The notes under the pieces: model-generated | Told to the model about the DNA's origin: nothing | The model's database searches: none | What the model saw: only the letters and a program-made list of their open reading frames with translations | Position numbers and translations under genes: made by a program | Shown here: positions 54,241-63,160 of the stretch, in pieces | Numbering within the stretch: position 1 is the first letter of the stretch | How the letters are laid out: each line of letters opens with the position of its first letter | Origin: an uncultured Lachnospiraceae bacterium | GTDB taxonomy: Bacteria > Bacillota > Clostridia > Lachnospirales > Lachnospiraceae | DNA length: 64,000 nucleotides | Assembly (NCBI GenBank): GCA_910585605.1 | Contig: CAJUFL010000008.1 | Location: forward strand, 1 to 64,000 | Direction of reading: 5' to 3'

Positions 54241-55422
54241 CTAAACTTTACTCTTTTTAAACACTTTATGATACCAGTCGATCAGTCTTGTTATCTTGCG
54301 ATACCAGTTCTTTTTCCTGATTGCATTCAGTTCCTTTTCTTTTTCCTTTAATCCTGCGATCACCTCATCCTTTTTCTGCACCATCTCTTTATAAGATACA
54401 TTTTTTCCGGCAATCGTATCCCTGTATTCCCGATTCTTCATCAACAAATATTCATCATATGACATCTTTGTAATGCTGCATAGGTTCTTATATTCCATTT
54501 CATTAAAATAATACTCTTTTTTTCTGACTTCTACCCCAAGCTTCTGCAACCCACCCTGTGTAAGCGTATTATACAGTATTTGATATCCCTGGACGGTATT
54601 TTGTATATTCAGGCTATAGATCATTAAATTCAAAACCTTGTTGTCAAAAGCACAGCGAACATCTTTTTGATCCAGCAGTCCCATATCTTCTATCGTATCT
54701 TTTACCTTGACCATGGATTCAAAGGCACATAAAGGAGTCTCAGAAAATTCTGTTGTCAGATTCCCCTTTTGCTTGATGCGATAATGTACTAATATCTTAT
54801 CTACAATGGTAATCCTATCAGCCAGCAATAGTGCCATAACAGAAAAATACTGGTCATTCGCCCTTTCGATATCCTGAAACACAATCTGCTGCTTCTCTAT
54901 AAAATCCCTTTTCACCATCTTGTTCCACGGTACACTCGTAGTAAAATACAAAATGGCATTTCCTATATCCTTCCTGGAAAAAGGTATCTGCTGAGGCAGA
55001 TATTTCTTCCTTAAATATTGTGGTTTTGATATAAATGTCCCTTTCTCGGTATCATACTGGTCAGCATCGCAGACACAGATATCCGCATCATCCGCGGTTA
55101 TTTTCCGATATAATGCCTCTACAAGATCATCTTCAAACAAATCGTCCCCGTCTAAAAATAGGAAATACCTTCCTTTTGCCTGATGCATTCCATAATTTCT
55201 TGCAACGCCCGCATTTGACTTCTCCTGATAGTAGTAATGAAGGTTTGCATGTTCTTTTTGCAATTCCCGTATAATTTGTGCTGTATCATCCACAGACCCG
55301 TCATCAATCACAATGACCTCCATATTCTGACAGGTCTGATTCAATATACACTCCATAGTATCCCCGATATAATCTGCCCCGTTATGGACGGGGATAATCA
55401 CCGATACTGCAATCTGTTCCAT
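54241..55422 (-). CDS. GT2 family glycosyltransferase with coiled-coil tail
   Basis: A 393-aa GT2 enzyme with AVSVIIPVHNGADYIGDTME, VIDDGSVDDT, FLDGDDLFEDDL as the DxD region and a TSVPWNKMVKRDFI acceptor segment. The last 50 residues form a charged coiled coil (MVQKKDEVIAGLKEKEKELN) followed by a basic amphipathic helix ending WYHKVFKKSKV, probably for membrane docking. I place the start at the ATG at 55422, with GAGG 8 bases upstream. An in-frame TTG at 55443 inside the previous gene is unlikely. It may decorate or prime the ribitol-phosphate chain. Confidence 0.87.
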   Translation of the reverse strand: MEQIAVSVIIPVHNGADYIGDTMECILNQTCQNMEVIVIDDGSVDDTAQIIRELQKEHANLHYYYQEKSNAGVARNYGMHQAKGRYFLFLDGDDLFEDDLVEALYRKITADDADICVCDADQYDTEKGTFISKPQYLRKKYLPQQIPFSRKDIGNAILYFTTSVPWNKMVKRDFIEKQQIVFQDIERANDQYFSVMALLLADRITIVDKILVHYRIKQKGNLTTEFSETPLCAFESMVKVKDTIEDMGLLDQKDVRCAFDNKVLNLMIYSLNIQNTVQGYQILYNTLTQGGLQKLGVEVRKKEYYFNEMEYKNLCSITKMSYDEYLLMKNREYRDTIAGKNVSYKEMVQKKDEVIAGLKEKEKELNAIRKKNWYRKITRLIDWYHKVFKKSKV

Positions 55423-55432
55423 CCTTTTTACC

Positions 55433-56620
55433 TCATCGTACAATTGGCTGTACCTGCTCTCTTATCTTATCTGCAATCATTTTCCTGCTGTTTCCAGTCT
55501 CATAACTGCCCAGCTCCTTTAAATGCTCTCTTACCCTGGTTTTTAAAATCTCTTCCTGTTCTTTATCCCTTTGCAAAATCTCTACAGTCTCCAACAATTC
55601 CTGCATATTTTCAGTCTTACAAAAAGGCCACTTTTCCAGATCTACATAAAATCCTGTTTTTTCCGTATATTCCTTCCGGTCCGGTACATAAAGAATACAT
55701 TTTCTGTCAAGCAGTGCATAATCCCACACACAGGAAGAATAATCCGTGATCAGCAGATCTGCTGCTGCTAACAATTCCTGCATGTCCGGATAATCTGCCA
55801 CATCAATGATTCTTCGTCCCCCCACATGAACATTCATCCCATTAGTCTGATACCTGTGGTATCTGCATAAAAAAAACCATTTAGAACCGTCCTGTTCCAG
55901 TCTTTCTAATAAATCGTCAGCCTCTAATATCACAGGAGATGCCGCATATCGGTAAGTCGGTGCATAGAGGATTATCCTTGCATTTACTGGAATCTTATAG
56001 TGCCTCTTTACTTTTTTAATCATTTCCTCTATATCTCCTAATACCAGCTTATCATTTCTGGGTGTGCCGGCTTTCAAAACCTCTCCCTTATATTGATAAG
56101 TCCCGCGTATCATCTGTCTTTCCTGTTCTTTACAGCTGGCGACAAATAGATCCATATTCCGTGCACAAAATGCAGCCATTCTTTTTGCGGCCCAATCCGG
56201 CTTTCCTTTCTCAATCTCTACTTTTTTATAGGCACCGCCCCCATGCCAGGTATTAATGACATACTGTTTCCGGCGGAAAGGAAACCATGGTATATAAGAA
56301 CCGTTCGTTATGATTACCTTTGATGTTAATAACATAAGAAAAGAAGAAACCGTAAAATGCTTTACAATTTTTACTCCTTCCTCCTTCAAAAAAGAATACC
56401 TTTCCTTGTCATTCACAGTCCAGACATATTCAAACTGGTCAGGACAGGTATTCTGCAAATATTCAAATATATATTTGGGATTACAGGAATAATCATACCC
56501 ATTCCCTCCTGTAAGCCCCGTAAACAATATGCGGCTTTTCTTAACAGGTAAAATTCGAATCGGAAAAGTAACCACTCTTACCAAATCGGAAAATATCACT
56601 TTTAACAGCATACGATTCAT
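55433..56620 (-). CDS. CDP-polyol phosphotransferase (TagB/TarF type)
   Basis: A 395-aa glycerophosphotransferase-family enzyme, the size of TagB or TarF primases. It has YVINTWHGGGAYKKVE with the catalytic His, KAGTPRNDKL, ILYAPTYRYA and the ITDYSSCVWDYALLDRKC CDP site. A hydrophobic N terminus (about 5-22) may touch the membrane. It is encoded just after the initiating sugar transferase gene, which fits a role in placing the first polyol phosphate on the linkage unit. The donor (glycerol or ribitol) is not certain. GGGAG lies 9 bases before the ATG. Confidence 0.86.
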   Translation of the reverse strand: MNRMLLKVIFSDLVRVVTFPIRILPVKKSRILFTGLTGGNGYDYSCNPKYIFEYLQNTCPDQFEYVWTVNDKERYSFLKEEGVKIVKHFTVSSFLMLLTSKVIITNGSYIPWFPFRRKQYVINTWHGGGAYKKVEIEKGKPDWAAKRMAAFCARNMDLFVASCKEQERQMIRGTYQYKGEVLKAGTPRNDKLVLGDIEEMIKKVKRHYKIPVNARIILYAPTYRYAASPVILEADDLLERLEQDGSKWFFLCRYHRYQTNGMNVHVGGRRIIDVADYPDMQELLAAADLLITDYSSCVWDYALLDRKCILYVPDRKEYTEKTGFYVDLEKWPFCKTENMQELLETVEILQRDKEQEEILKTRVREHLKELGSYETGNSRKMIADKIREQVQPIVR

Positions 56621-56626
56621 TATGGT

Positions 56627-57994
56627 TTACTCCCTCTTTTCTTTTACCGCAGTAATCTGGTTTGCATCGATTCCCTCTGTATTATCCTTCTGGAATAATA
56701 TCTTAAAAGTCAAAAACATAAGCTTAATGTCCAGCCAGAATGAATAATTTTCAATATATGTCAGATCCAGCTTTAACTTGTCATATGGAGTTGTATTATA
56801 TTTGCCATATACCTGTGCATATCCCGTCAGTCCCGCCTTTACTTTCAGCCGGAAATCAAATTCAGGAATAATTTTTTTGTACTGCTCTGCAATTTCCGGT
56901 CTTTCCGGTCTTGGTCCCACTAAAGACATATCTCCTTTGATAATATTGATCAACTGTGGAAATTCATCAAAATGAAGTGCACGTAACACTCTTCCCACCG
57001 GTGTAATACGGTCATCATTTTTCTTAGCCAGCTGCGCACCATTTTTTTCGGAATCCATACGCATACTTCGGAATTTATAGATATCAAATACTTTTCCGTC
57101 TATCGTAAGCCTGGGCTGCTTGTACAAAATCGGACCGCCATCATATATTTTAATCAAAAGAGCAATGATCAAAAACAGCGGCAATAAAATAACAGATATA
57201 GGCAGACAAATTGCCAGATCCATCAATCGCTTAAATATAATCTGCTCCCCGGACAACCCTTTATTTCTTGACAAATACAAAGGGGTATCAAACAAATGAA
57301 TGTTATCGGATGCCTTGATCAGAATATCTGAAATCTTGGGTGTTACATAGGTCCTCACACTCTCTGTAAAACATTTCTTTAATATAATGTTCCTCTCATC
57401 TGCCGGGATATCATAAATCAGTACCGCTTCGTAATCGGCAACCATTTTACAGATATCCTCTAACGGTTCCTCATTCAAATCAGCAATATCACAAATCTCA
57501 TACTTATCCTGTCTGGAACTCATTTTCACAATCATTTCATCCGGTGCATGGTCATAACACACGAGAAGCATCTGCCTTGGCGGATATAATGCCGCATAAA
57601 TCAGTTTGCAGATCAAAACCCACAACAGAATCATAATAATCTGGCACATATTCATCTTCAACAGCGGCAGGGCACTTAAATAGTGCCTGCTGATCAATGT
57701 AATCTGAATATACGCTACCACATTTGCACACACCAAAGATAAAATTTGGGAATATAATACATCCATCAGCCTCAGATATCCAATTTTAAAACCGCCATAT
57801 AGGTTGGTCAGCAGGAAAAGTATCAAACCATAAATACCTATTACTGCCCAGTCTCCTCTTCGGAAAAAAGGAACTTCTAACTGTTCCACATAAGAACCGT
57901 ACCATACAAACGCAAATATGGCTACATGGGCTGCTAATATTATAAATCCCTCTAAAAAATTGATTACTCTTTTAAATTGCTCTCTCTTTTTCAT
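56627..57994 (-). CDS. Initiating polyprenyl glycosylphosphotransferase (WbaP/CpsE type)
   Basis: A 455-aa membrane enzyme that transfers a sugar-1-phosphate from a UDP-sugar to undecaprenyl phosphate. Four or five N-terminal helices reach about 130, followed by a CoA-binding-like middle region. The catalytic bacterial sugar transferase domain spans about 258-455, with IIFKRLMDLAICLP, YKFRSMRMDSEKNGAQ, HFDEFPQLINIIKGDMSLVGPRPE and the LTGYAQVYGKYNTTPYDKL end. The sugar could be glucose, galactose or GlcNAc. As the first assembly gene of region D it suggests that this teichoic-like polymer is primed differently from TagO-started wall teichoic acid. AGGAG lies 8 bases before the ATG. Confidence 0.92.
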   Translation of the reverse strand: MKKREQFKRVINFLEGFIILAAHVAIFAFVWYGSYVEQLEVPFFRRGDWAVIGIYGLILFLLTNLYGGFKIGYLRLMDVLYSQILSLVCANVVAYIQITLISRHYLSALPLLKMNMCQIIMILLWVLICKLIYAALYPPRQMLLVCYDHAPDEMIVKMSSRQDKYEICDIADLNEEPLEDICKMVADYEAVLIYDIPADERNIILKKCFTESVRTYVTPKISDILIKASDNIHLFDTPLYLSRNKGLSGEQIIFKRLMDLAICLPISVILLPLFLIIALLIKIYDGGPILYKQPRLTIDGKVFDIYKFRSMRMDSEKNGAQLAKKNDDRITPVGRVLRALHFDEFPQLINIIKGDMSLVGPRPERPEIAEQYKKIIPEFDFRLKVKAGLTGYAQVYGKYNTTPYDKLKLDLTYIENYSFWLDIKLMFLTFKILFQKDNTEGIDANQITAVKEKRE

Positions 57995-58050
57995 GCTGCT
58001 TTCTCCTGAACCGAATTACTGCTTATGCATCTTCCGGTTTTACTGACTGT

Positions 58051-59625
58051 TCATTTTAGCTGGCCGTTTGCATTAAATGTATATTTTTTACCTTTAATCC
58101 GGGTCGTCGTACCCTTCACCATAACACCGCTTTTCTTAAAATAGTACTTATGGCCTTTATAGGTAAGCCAGCCCGTTTTCATGACACCATTACTGTTAAA
58201 ATAATATCTCTTTCCTTTAATCGTCTTGAACCCGGTGGTCCGGCGGCTATTGCTTCCAGCATAATATTTCTTACCTTTTACAGTAATCCATTTATTCTTT
58301 GCCATGCTTCCGTCTGCATTACGATAGAAATATTTTCCTTTCTTATCCTGATACCAGCCTTTTTTAATATGACACACACCATCTTTATCAATTTTTACCC
58401 CGGGTGCATCTGTGTTCATCTGTAAAACTCCACTCTCGCTAAACAGATACCGTTTCAGACCGATTCTCTTAAAACCTGTCTGCATTTCTCCTTTGCTGTT
58501 AAAATAATATTTATTGCCAGAAATGGTTTTCCAGCCCGAAGCGGCACCGGAAGAACCCAAATAGTAAGTGTGTCCCGCAATCGTAAACCAGCCATCCGTT
58601 TTCCGCCTGCCTTTATAATAGTACTGCCATTTATCGCCTTCTTTATACCATCCATATTTTAATGCACTGCTTCTGGTCTTAATAACTTTTGAATAATCCT
58701 TATACAAAAAATCTATATCTACCGTATTTTCCGTAATACCACTCAGCTTCTGAGTGGACGTAGCCTGCCATATCGTATATGGATATTCTGTGATATCCGG
58801 CTCCTGATTCGTATATCTGGCATACCAGAAATCATAATCCGCTAGTTCCTCCGATTCCAGATATGTATTATACCACGTCTGATTACAATAAAACATAGGA
58901 TAATATCCGGCAGCGGCTATCGTATCCATATACGTTTTCGCCATTGCCGTCCTCTCAGTCCTGGTTGTTTTCTTGATAATTGCGGCATCCTCAATATCAT
59001 AAGCTACCGGAAACGACACAGGAATACCGTCTAACTGTTCAATTGTAAACTCTGCCTCCTTCAAGGCCTGTTCCTGCGTTGTGGCATAAGAATAAAAATA
59101 TATTCCAATGGGAATCCCTGCCGCCGATGCACCTTCTACATAAGTTTTAAAACGATCATCCAAAGTACAGCTTTTGTTTCCGTACCTCCCTTTTCCATAA
59201 CCGATGCGGAGCATAACAAAATTCACGCCTGCTGCTTTTACCTTGCTCCAATTCACATTTCCCTGCCATGTGGATACATCAATTCCCATGGTAATCACTT
59301 TATCACTCAGCTTGGTAAGCTTAGCACCGATTTTTTTCCCTCTGGTATAATTATTTCCTTTTTGATTAAAAAAATAATATTTCCCACTGATTTTTTTCCA
59401 ACCGGTAATCTTTTTCCCGCTGTTGTCCAGATAATATGTTGTATTTCCATCTTTGATCCATTTGGATTTCTGCTTTTTCCCATTCACATAATAATATCCC
59501 TTTTCCCATCCATTTTTAGCAGCAGCATAAGACTTCACGGATATTCCAAAAAGCATGATTACTGCAAAAGCCATAATCAATCCATATCTGTAAACATTCT
59601 TTTTCAACGTGTTTTTATTCTTCAT
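58051..59625 (-). CDS. Secreted GH25 muramidase with wall-binding repeats
   Basis: A 524-aa exported lysozyme. A signal peptide spans about 1-35. Two N-terminal wall-binding repeats precede the GH25 barrel (about 112-315), with Asp116 (GIDVSTWQG) and the catalytic pair Asp210/Glu212 (AYDIEDAA). About eight C-terminal GW/YYF repeats follow (GWKTISGNKYYF, GWLTYKGHKYYF). It cleaves MurNAc-GlcNAc bonds. The repeats are like those of the transpeptidase and transglutaminase-like proteins in region B, so all three probably bind the same wall ligand. Starts at ATG 59625 (GGAG 6 bases upstream) and ATG 59637 (AGGA 5 upstream) are both possible. It lies between the sugar-transferase gene and glmM. Confidence 0.93.
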   Translation of the reverse strand: MKNKNTLKKNVYRYGLIMAFAVIMLFGISVKSYAAAKNGWEKGYYYVNGKKQKSKWIKDGNTTYYLDNSGKKITGWKKISGKYYFFNQKGNNYTRGKKIGAKLTKLSDKVITMGIDVSTWQGNVNWSKVKAAGVNFVMLRIGYGKGRYGNKSCTLDDRFKTYVEGASAAGIPIGIYFYSYATTQEQALKEAEFTIEQLDGIPVSFPVAYDIEDAAIIKKTTRTERTAMAKTYMDTIAAAGYYPMFYCNQTWYNTYLESEELADYDFWYARYTNQEPDITEYPYTIWQATSTQKLSGITENTVDIDFLYKDYSKVIKTRSSALKYGWYKEGDKWQYYYKGRRKTDGWFTIAGHTYYLGSSGAASGWKTISGNKYYFNSKGEMQTGFKRIGLKRYLFSESGVLQMNTDAPGVKIDKDGVCHIKKGWYQDKKGKYFYRNADGSMAKNKWITVKGKKYYAGSNSRRTTGFKTIKGKRYYFNSNGVMKTGWLTYKGHKYYFKKSGVMVKGTTTRIKGKKYTFNANGQLK

Positions 59626-59644
59626 CCCAATCTCCATTCACATC

Positions 59645-60997
59645 CTATGCTTCGTGGCCTTTTTCCTTTATCACACGTACCACATCATCTACATACTGTT
59701 TACATAACTCATCTGTCGCCGCCTCTACCATAACACGGATTACGGGTTCTGTACCACTCTCCCGTATCAGGATTCTTCCTTCATCCCCTAAGGCTTCCTC
59801 TACCTTCTTCGTAGCTGCAATCACATCTTCATCTTCTCTTGCTTCCGGTTTGCTCTTTACCTTCACATTTTGAAGCAGCTGTGGATATATTGTAAGATCA
59901 CGGAACAATTCCGATGCTTTCACCTTTTTCTCCAAAATAACCTCCATCAGCTTGATAGAAGTCAGCACACCGTCACCGGTAGTTGCATACTTGCTGAAAA
60001 TGATATGACCACTCTGTTCACCACCTAAGGAATGACCATATTCCATCATATTCTCATATACATATTTGTCACCAACAGCAGTCTTCTCATAAGAAATCCC
60101 TCTCTTATCCAATGCCTTATAAAGTCCAAGATTCGACATCACCGTCGTCACCACTGTATTATTGTTAAGTTCCCCTCTTTCAGACAGATAGCAGCCACAT
60201 GCATATAAAATCTTGTCACCGTCAATGACTTCTCCGTTTTCATCCACTGCAAGACATCTGTCAGCATCCCCATCATAGGCGAAACCGATGTCCAGCTGTT
60301 TGTCTTTTACCAGCTGCTGTAACTGTTCAATATGCGTGGAACCACAGTTATTGTTGATATTAATTCCATCCGGATCATTATGGATTACATATGTTTTTGC
60401 CCCTAGCGCTTCAAATACAGCTTTTGCTACAGTTGAAGATGCACCGTTTGCACAATCAAGTCCTACTCTCTTATTTTTATAGGAACGGGTGGCCAATGTC
60501 ATCAGATAACCAATATAACGATTTCTTCCCATGGCATAATCCACTGTTTTTCCAATCTGCTCTCTCTTTGCAAAAGGAACCTCTGGAATCTTACCGTCAA
60601 TATATGCCTCAATCTCTTCTTCCACCTCTGCCTCTAATTTGTATCCCTGTCCGTTAATTACCTTGATTCCGTTATCGTAATATGGATTATGACTTGCAGA
60701 TATCATAATACCACAATCAAATTCATCCAGTCTAACAATATAAGAAACACTCGGTGTCGGTGTTACATGCATCAGATACACATCTGCTCCGCTGGCTGTG
60801 AGTCCTGCCACCAGAGAATATTCAAACATATAAGAAGAACGCCTTGTATCTTTGCCTATCACGATACTGGCTTTTCCATCCTTATGGTTTTTCCCATAAT
60901 AATAGCCTAAATATCGCCCAACCTTATATGCATGCTCCACTGTTAAGTCTACATTGGCCTCACCCCGGAAACCATCTGTTCCAAAATATTTACCCAT
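59645..60997 (-). CDS. glmM: Phosphoglucosamine mutase
   Basis: A 450-aa enzyme interconverting glucosamine-6-phosphate and glucosamine-1-phosphate, the step after GlmS toward UDP-GlcNAc. It opens GKYFGTDGFRGEAN. The active-site phosphoserine is Ser102 in MISASHNPYYDNG, the metal loop is DGDADRCLA, and the phosphate-binding end is RESGTEPVIRVM. The length is normal. It is followed by the muramidase gene 19 bases downstream and preceded by the lipid kinase gene by 22 bases. A functional link with the wall-polymer genes is precursor supply. Confidence 0.97.
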   Translation of the reverse strand: MGKYFGTDGFRGEANVDLTVEHAYKVGRYLGYYYGKNHKDGKASIVIGKDTRRSSYMFEYSLVAGLTASGADVYLMHVTPTPSVSYIVRLDEFDCGIMISASHNPYYDNGIKVINGQGYKLEAEVEEEIEAYIDGKIPEVPFAKREQIGKTVDYAMGRNRYIGYLMTLATRSYKNKRVGLDCANGASSTVAKAVFEALGAKTYVIHNDPDGININNNCGSTHIEQLQQLVKDKQLDIGFAYDGDADRCLAVDENGEVIDGDKILYACGCYLSERGELNNNTVVTTVMSNLGLYKALDKRGISYEKTAVGDKYVYENMMEYGHSLGGEQSGHIIFSKYATTGDGVLTSIKLMEVILEKKVKASELFRDLTIYPQLLQNVKVKSKPEAREDEDVIAATKKVEEALGDEGRILIRESGTEPVIRVMVEAATDELCKQYVDDVVRVIKEKGHEA

Positions 60998-61019
60998 TGT
61001 TTTCCCCTTTATTTATGTT

Positions 61020-61904
61020 TTATTTTTTAATTATACTAAGTGCGTGCTGCAAATTGACTATCTCTGCATACGTTACACTTCCGCCAAACTCACCGTCCAA
61101 TGTCCACATAATCGCCTCTAAGCTTTCTATGGTAATCTTTTTTGCTTTAAACTGATACATATATTCCGGATTAAATTCTCCCATCAGGTATGCTGTCACT
61201 GTCGCCTGTAAGTCAATAGGATTCGTGGGATACTTTACCAGTAATGCCTCATACATTCCATCATCAAGCTGGGCAATCTTGCTGTTGGGATTCGGAAATC
61301 CCCCAACTGTCAGGGAATTGGTAATCATCCCAATGAAAAAATCATCTTCTATGACGTTGCCGTCATATTCCACTTTCATATGATACGAAGTCAGACTTGG
61401 GACACTCCGTATTCCTTCTAAAATATACGCCATATGCCCCAGATAGTTTTTATATTCCTGGGGTGTTGTATAGGTCACTTCCGTAAAAGCGCCAAAAGCT
61501 GCCACATATACAAAATAATCCCCGTTAAAGGAACCGATATCGATAGGCTCCGGCTTATATTTTATAATGCGTTTTGCTGCCCGGATGGGATCCTTTGGAA
61601 TACCCAGACTTCTTGCAAAATCATTTGTGGTACCGGATGGTATATAACCAATCGGAGTATCACAGCCGCATTTCATGCAACCCGCCACTACCTCATCCAG
61701 TGTTCCGTCCCCTCCTGCACATACAATGATATCATAAAGCCATCCTTCTTCCGAAATAATCCGTGTAGCATCCCCCTTTGCCTGTGTGGGATAAACTCTT
61801 ACATTATAATCCGCTTTTACAAATAAATCCACAATATCAAATAATTTTCCTTTTATGTGCTTCCGACCTGCTGACGGATTCACGATAAATAACAGATTCT
61901 TCAT
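61020..61904 (-). CDS. Diacylglycerol kinase catalytic-domain lipid kinase (DgkB/YegS type)
   Basis: A 294-aa lipid kinase that phosphorylates diacylglycerol or a related lipid with ATP. It has KNLLFIVNPSAGRKHIKGK at the start, the VCAGGDGTLDEVVAG nucleotide motif and IPSGTTNDFARSLGIP, all diagnostic. I place the start at the ATG at 61904 (GGGAGG 13 bases upstream). An ATG at 61937 overlapping the galE stop as ATGA is the alternative and would add 11 residues. In Gram-positive bacteria such kinases recycle diacylglycerol released from lipoteichoic acid synthesis, which suits this locus, but the partner is not shown here. Confidence 0.92.
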   Translation of the reverse strand: MKNLLFIVNPSAGRKHIKGKLFDIVDLFVKADYNVRVYPTQAKGDATRIISEEGWLYDIIVCAGGDGTLDEVVAGCMKCGCDTPIGYIPSGTTNDFARSLGIPKDPIRAAKRIIKYKPEPIDIGSFNGDYFVYVAAFGAFTEVTYTTPQEYKNYLGHMAYILEGIRSVPSLTSYHMKVEYDGNVIEDDFFIGMITNSLTVGGFPNPNSKIAQLDDGMYEALLVKYPTNPIDLQATVTAYLMGEFNPEYMYQFKAKKITIESLEAIMWTLDGEFGGSVTYAEIVNLQHALSIIKK

Positions 61905-61933
61905 AAAACAAACATATCCTCCCGGCAAATATA

Positions 61934-62950
61934 TCATTCATCATATCCATTGGGATTCCCCGATTGCCATCTCCATGTATCTTCACACATCTTATCTATT
62001 CCATATAATGCCTTCCATCCAAGTTCCTTCTCTGCTTTTGATGGATCCGAATAACAGATAGGAATATCTCCCGGACGCCTTGGTGCAATCGTATATGGAA
62101 TCTCCCTTCCACATGCCTTTTCAAAATTTTTGATAATCTCCAGTACAGAATACCCCTTTCCGGTTCCCAGATTATATATGACCAGTCCCGGATTCTCCAT
62201 TAGTTTCTTAACTGCACTGACGTGCCCTCTTGCCAGATCCACGACATGGATATAATCCCTGACTCCCGTTCCGTCAGGAGTAGGATAATCATTGCCAAAC
62301 ACATTTACCTTTTCCAAAACCCCAGCCGCCACTTTTGCGACATATGGCAATAAATTATTGGGAATTCCGTTTGGTGCCTCTCCAATCAGACCGCTTTCAT
62401 GTGCCCCTATCGGATTAAAATACCGCAGCAGTGCAATATCAAAAGAATTGTCTGCCTTGTAAATATCTGTCAATATCTCTTCCAGCATTAATTTGGTCCT
62501 GCCATAAGGGTTCGTTACCCCCCCAACTTTATCATCCTCTGTAATTGGAACTGTTTCCGGTTCGCCATATACCGTAGCAGAAGAAGAAAATACGATCTTT
62601 TTTACATTATATTTTTTCATCATTTTAATAAGATTAAGTGTACCACTGATATTGTTATCATAATATTCATAAGGCTTCTCGCATGATTCCCCTACCGCCT
62701 TAAGACCTGCAAAATGTATGATGACATCAATCTTATTTTGGGAAAATATAGTATCAAGCCCCTCCGAATCTTTCATATCTGTCTCGTAAAATCTGATTTT
62801 CTTCCCGGTTATCTTCTCTACTCTGGCTATGGATTCTTTGTTGGAATTGCAGAGATTATCCATAGCAATTACATCATAACCCTCCTGTAACAATTCAACA
62901 TTTGTATGACTTGCAATATACCCTGCACCACCTGTTACCAGTATCGTCAT
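61934..62950 (-). CDS. galE: UDP-glucose 4-epimerase
   Basis: A 338-aa short-chain dehydrogenase-type epimerase giving UDP-galactose from UDP-glucose. It shows TILVTGGAGYIASHTNVELL, FAGLKAVGES, the SSSATVYGEPE Ser/Tyr site with YGRTKLMLEE (Tyr-x3-Lys), and a YNLGTGKGYSVLE end. The length is normal. The start is the ATG at 62950, with GGAGG 7 bases upstream, rather than the TTG at 62956. It has its own promoter at 63033-63062. It may supply galactose for the glycans made in this region. Confidence 0.96.
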   Translation of the reverse strand: MTILVTGGAGYIASHTNVELLQEGYDVIAMDNLCNSNKESIARVEKITGKKIRFYETDMKDSEGLDTIFSQNKIDVIIHFAGLKAVGESCEKPYEYYDNNISGTLNLIKMMKKYNVKKIVFSSSATVYGEPETVPITEDDKVGGVTNPYGRTKLMLEEILTDIYKADNSFDIALLRYFNPIGAHESGLIGEAPNGIPNNLLPYVAKVAAGVLEKVNVFGNDYPTPDGTGVRDYIHVVDLARGHVSAVKKLMENPGLVIYNLGTGKGYSVLEIIKNFEKACGREIPYTIAPRRPGDIPICYSDPSKAEKELGWKALYGIDKMCEDTWRWQSGNPNGYDE

Positions 62951-63032
62951 GATCAAACCTCCATATATTATAGAATTAGTATATTATCCTCCATACAGCC
63001 AAAACTGACTTTTATTAAATATATATCGTTTT

Positions 63033-63062
63033 ATTATACCTCAATCTCCTTATACAATGCAA
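63033..63062 (-). promoter_or_regulatory. Predicted promoter of galE
   Basis: On the minus strand TTGCAT (63062-63057) and TATAAT (63038-63033) are 18 bases apart, about 85 bases before the galE ATG. Confidence 0.55.
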
Positions 63063-63093
63063 GAAAAAAGGCTATAGTTTAGAAAAGTTTCAG

Positions 63094-63154
63094 AAAAAAT
63101 GGGGGTTGTTGTATTAGATTTTTTTCTTTCTTAAATACAACAGCCCCATTTTTT
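63094..63154 (-). terminator. Long rho-independent terminator between the edge gene and galE
   Basis: A/T-flanked arms ATGGGGGTTGTTGTATT and AATACAACAGCCCCAT form a stem of about 20 pairs with one or two mismatches and an 18-base T-rich loop. T-runs lie on both sides, so it can work on either strand. It begins 7 bases after the stop of the gene at the right edge. Confidence 0.85.
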
Positions 63155-63160
63155 ATAGTT

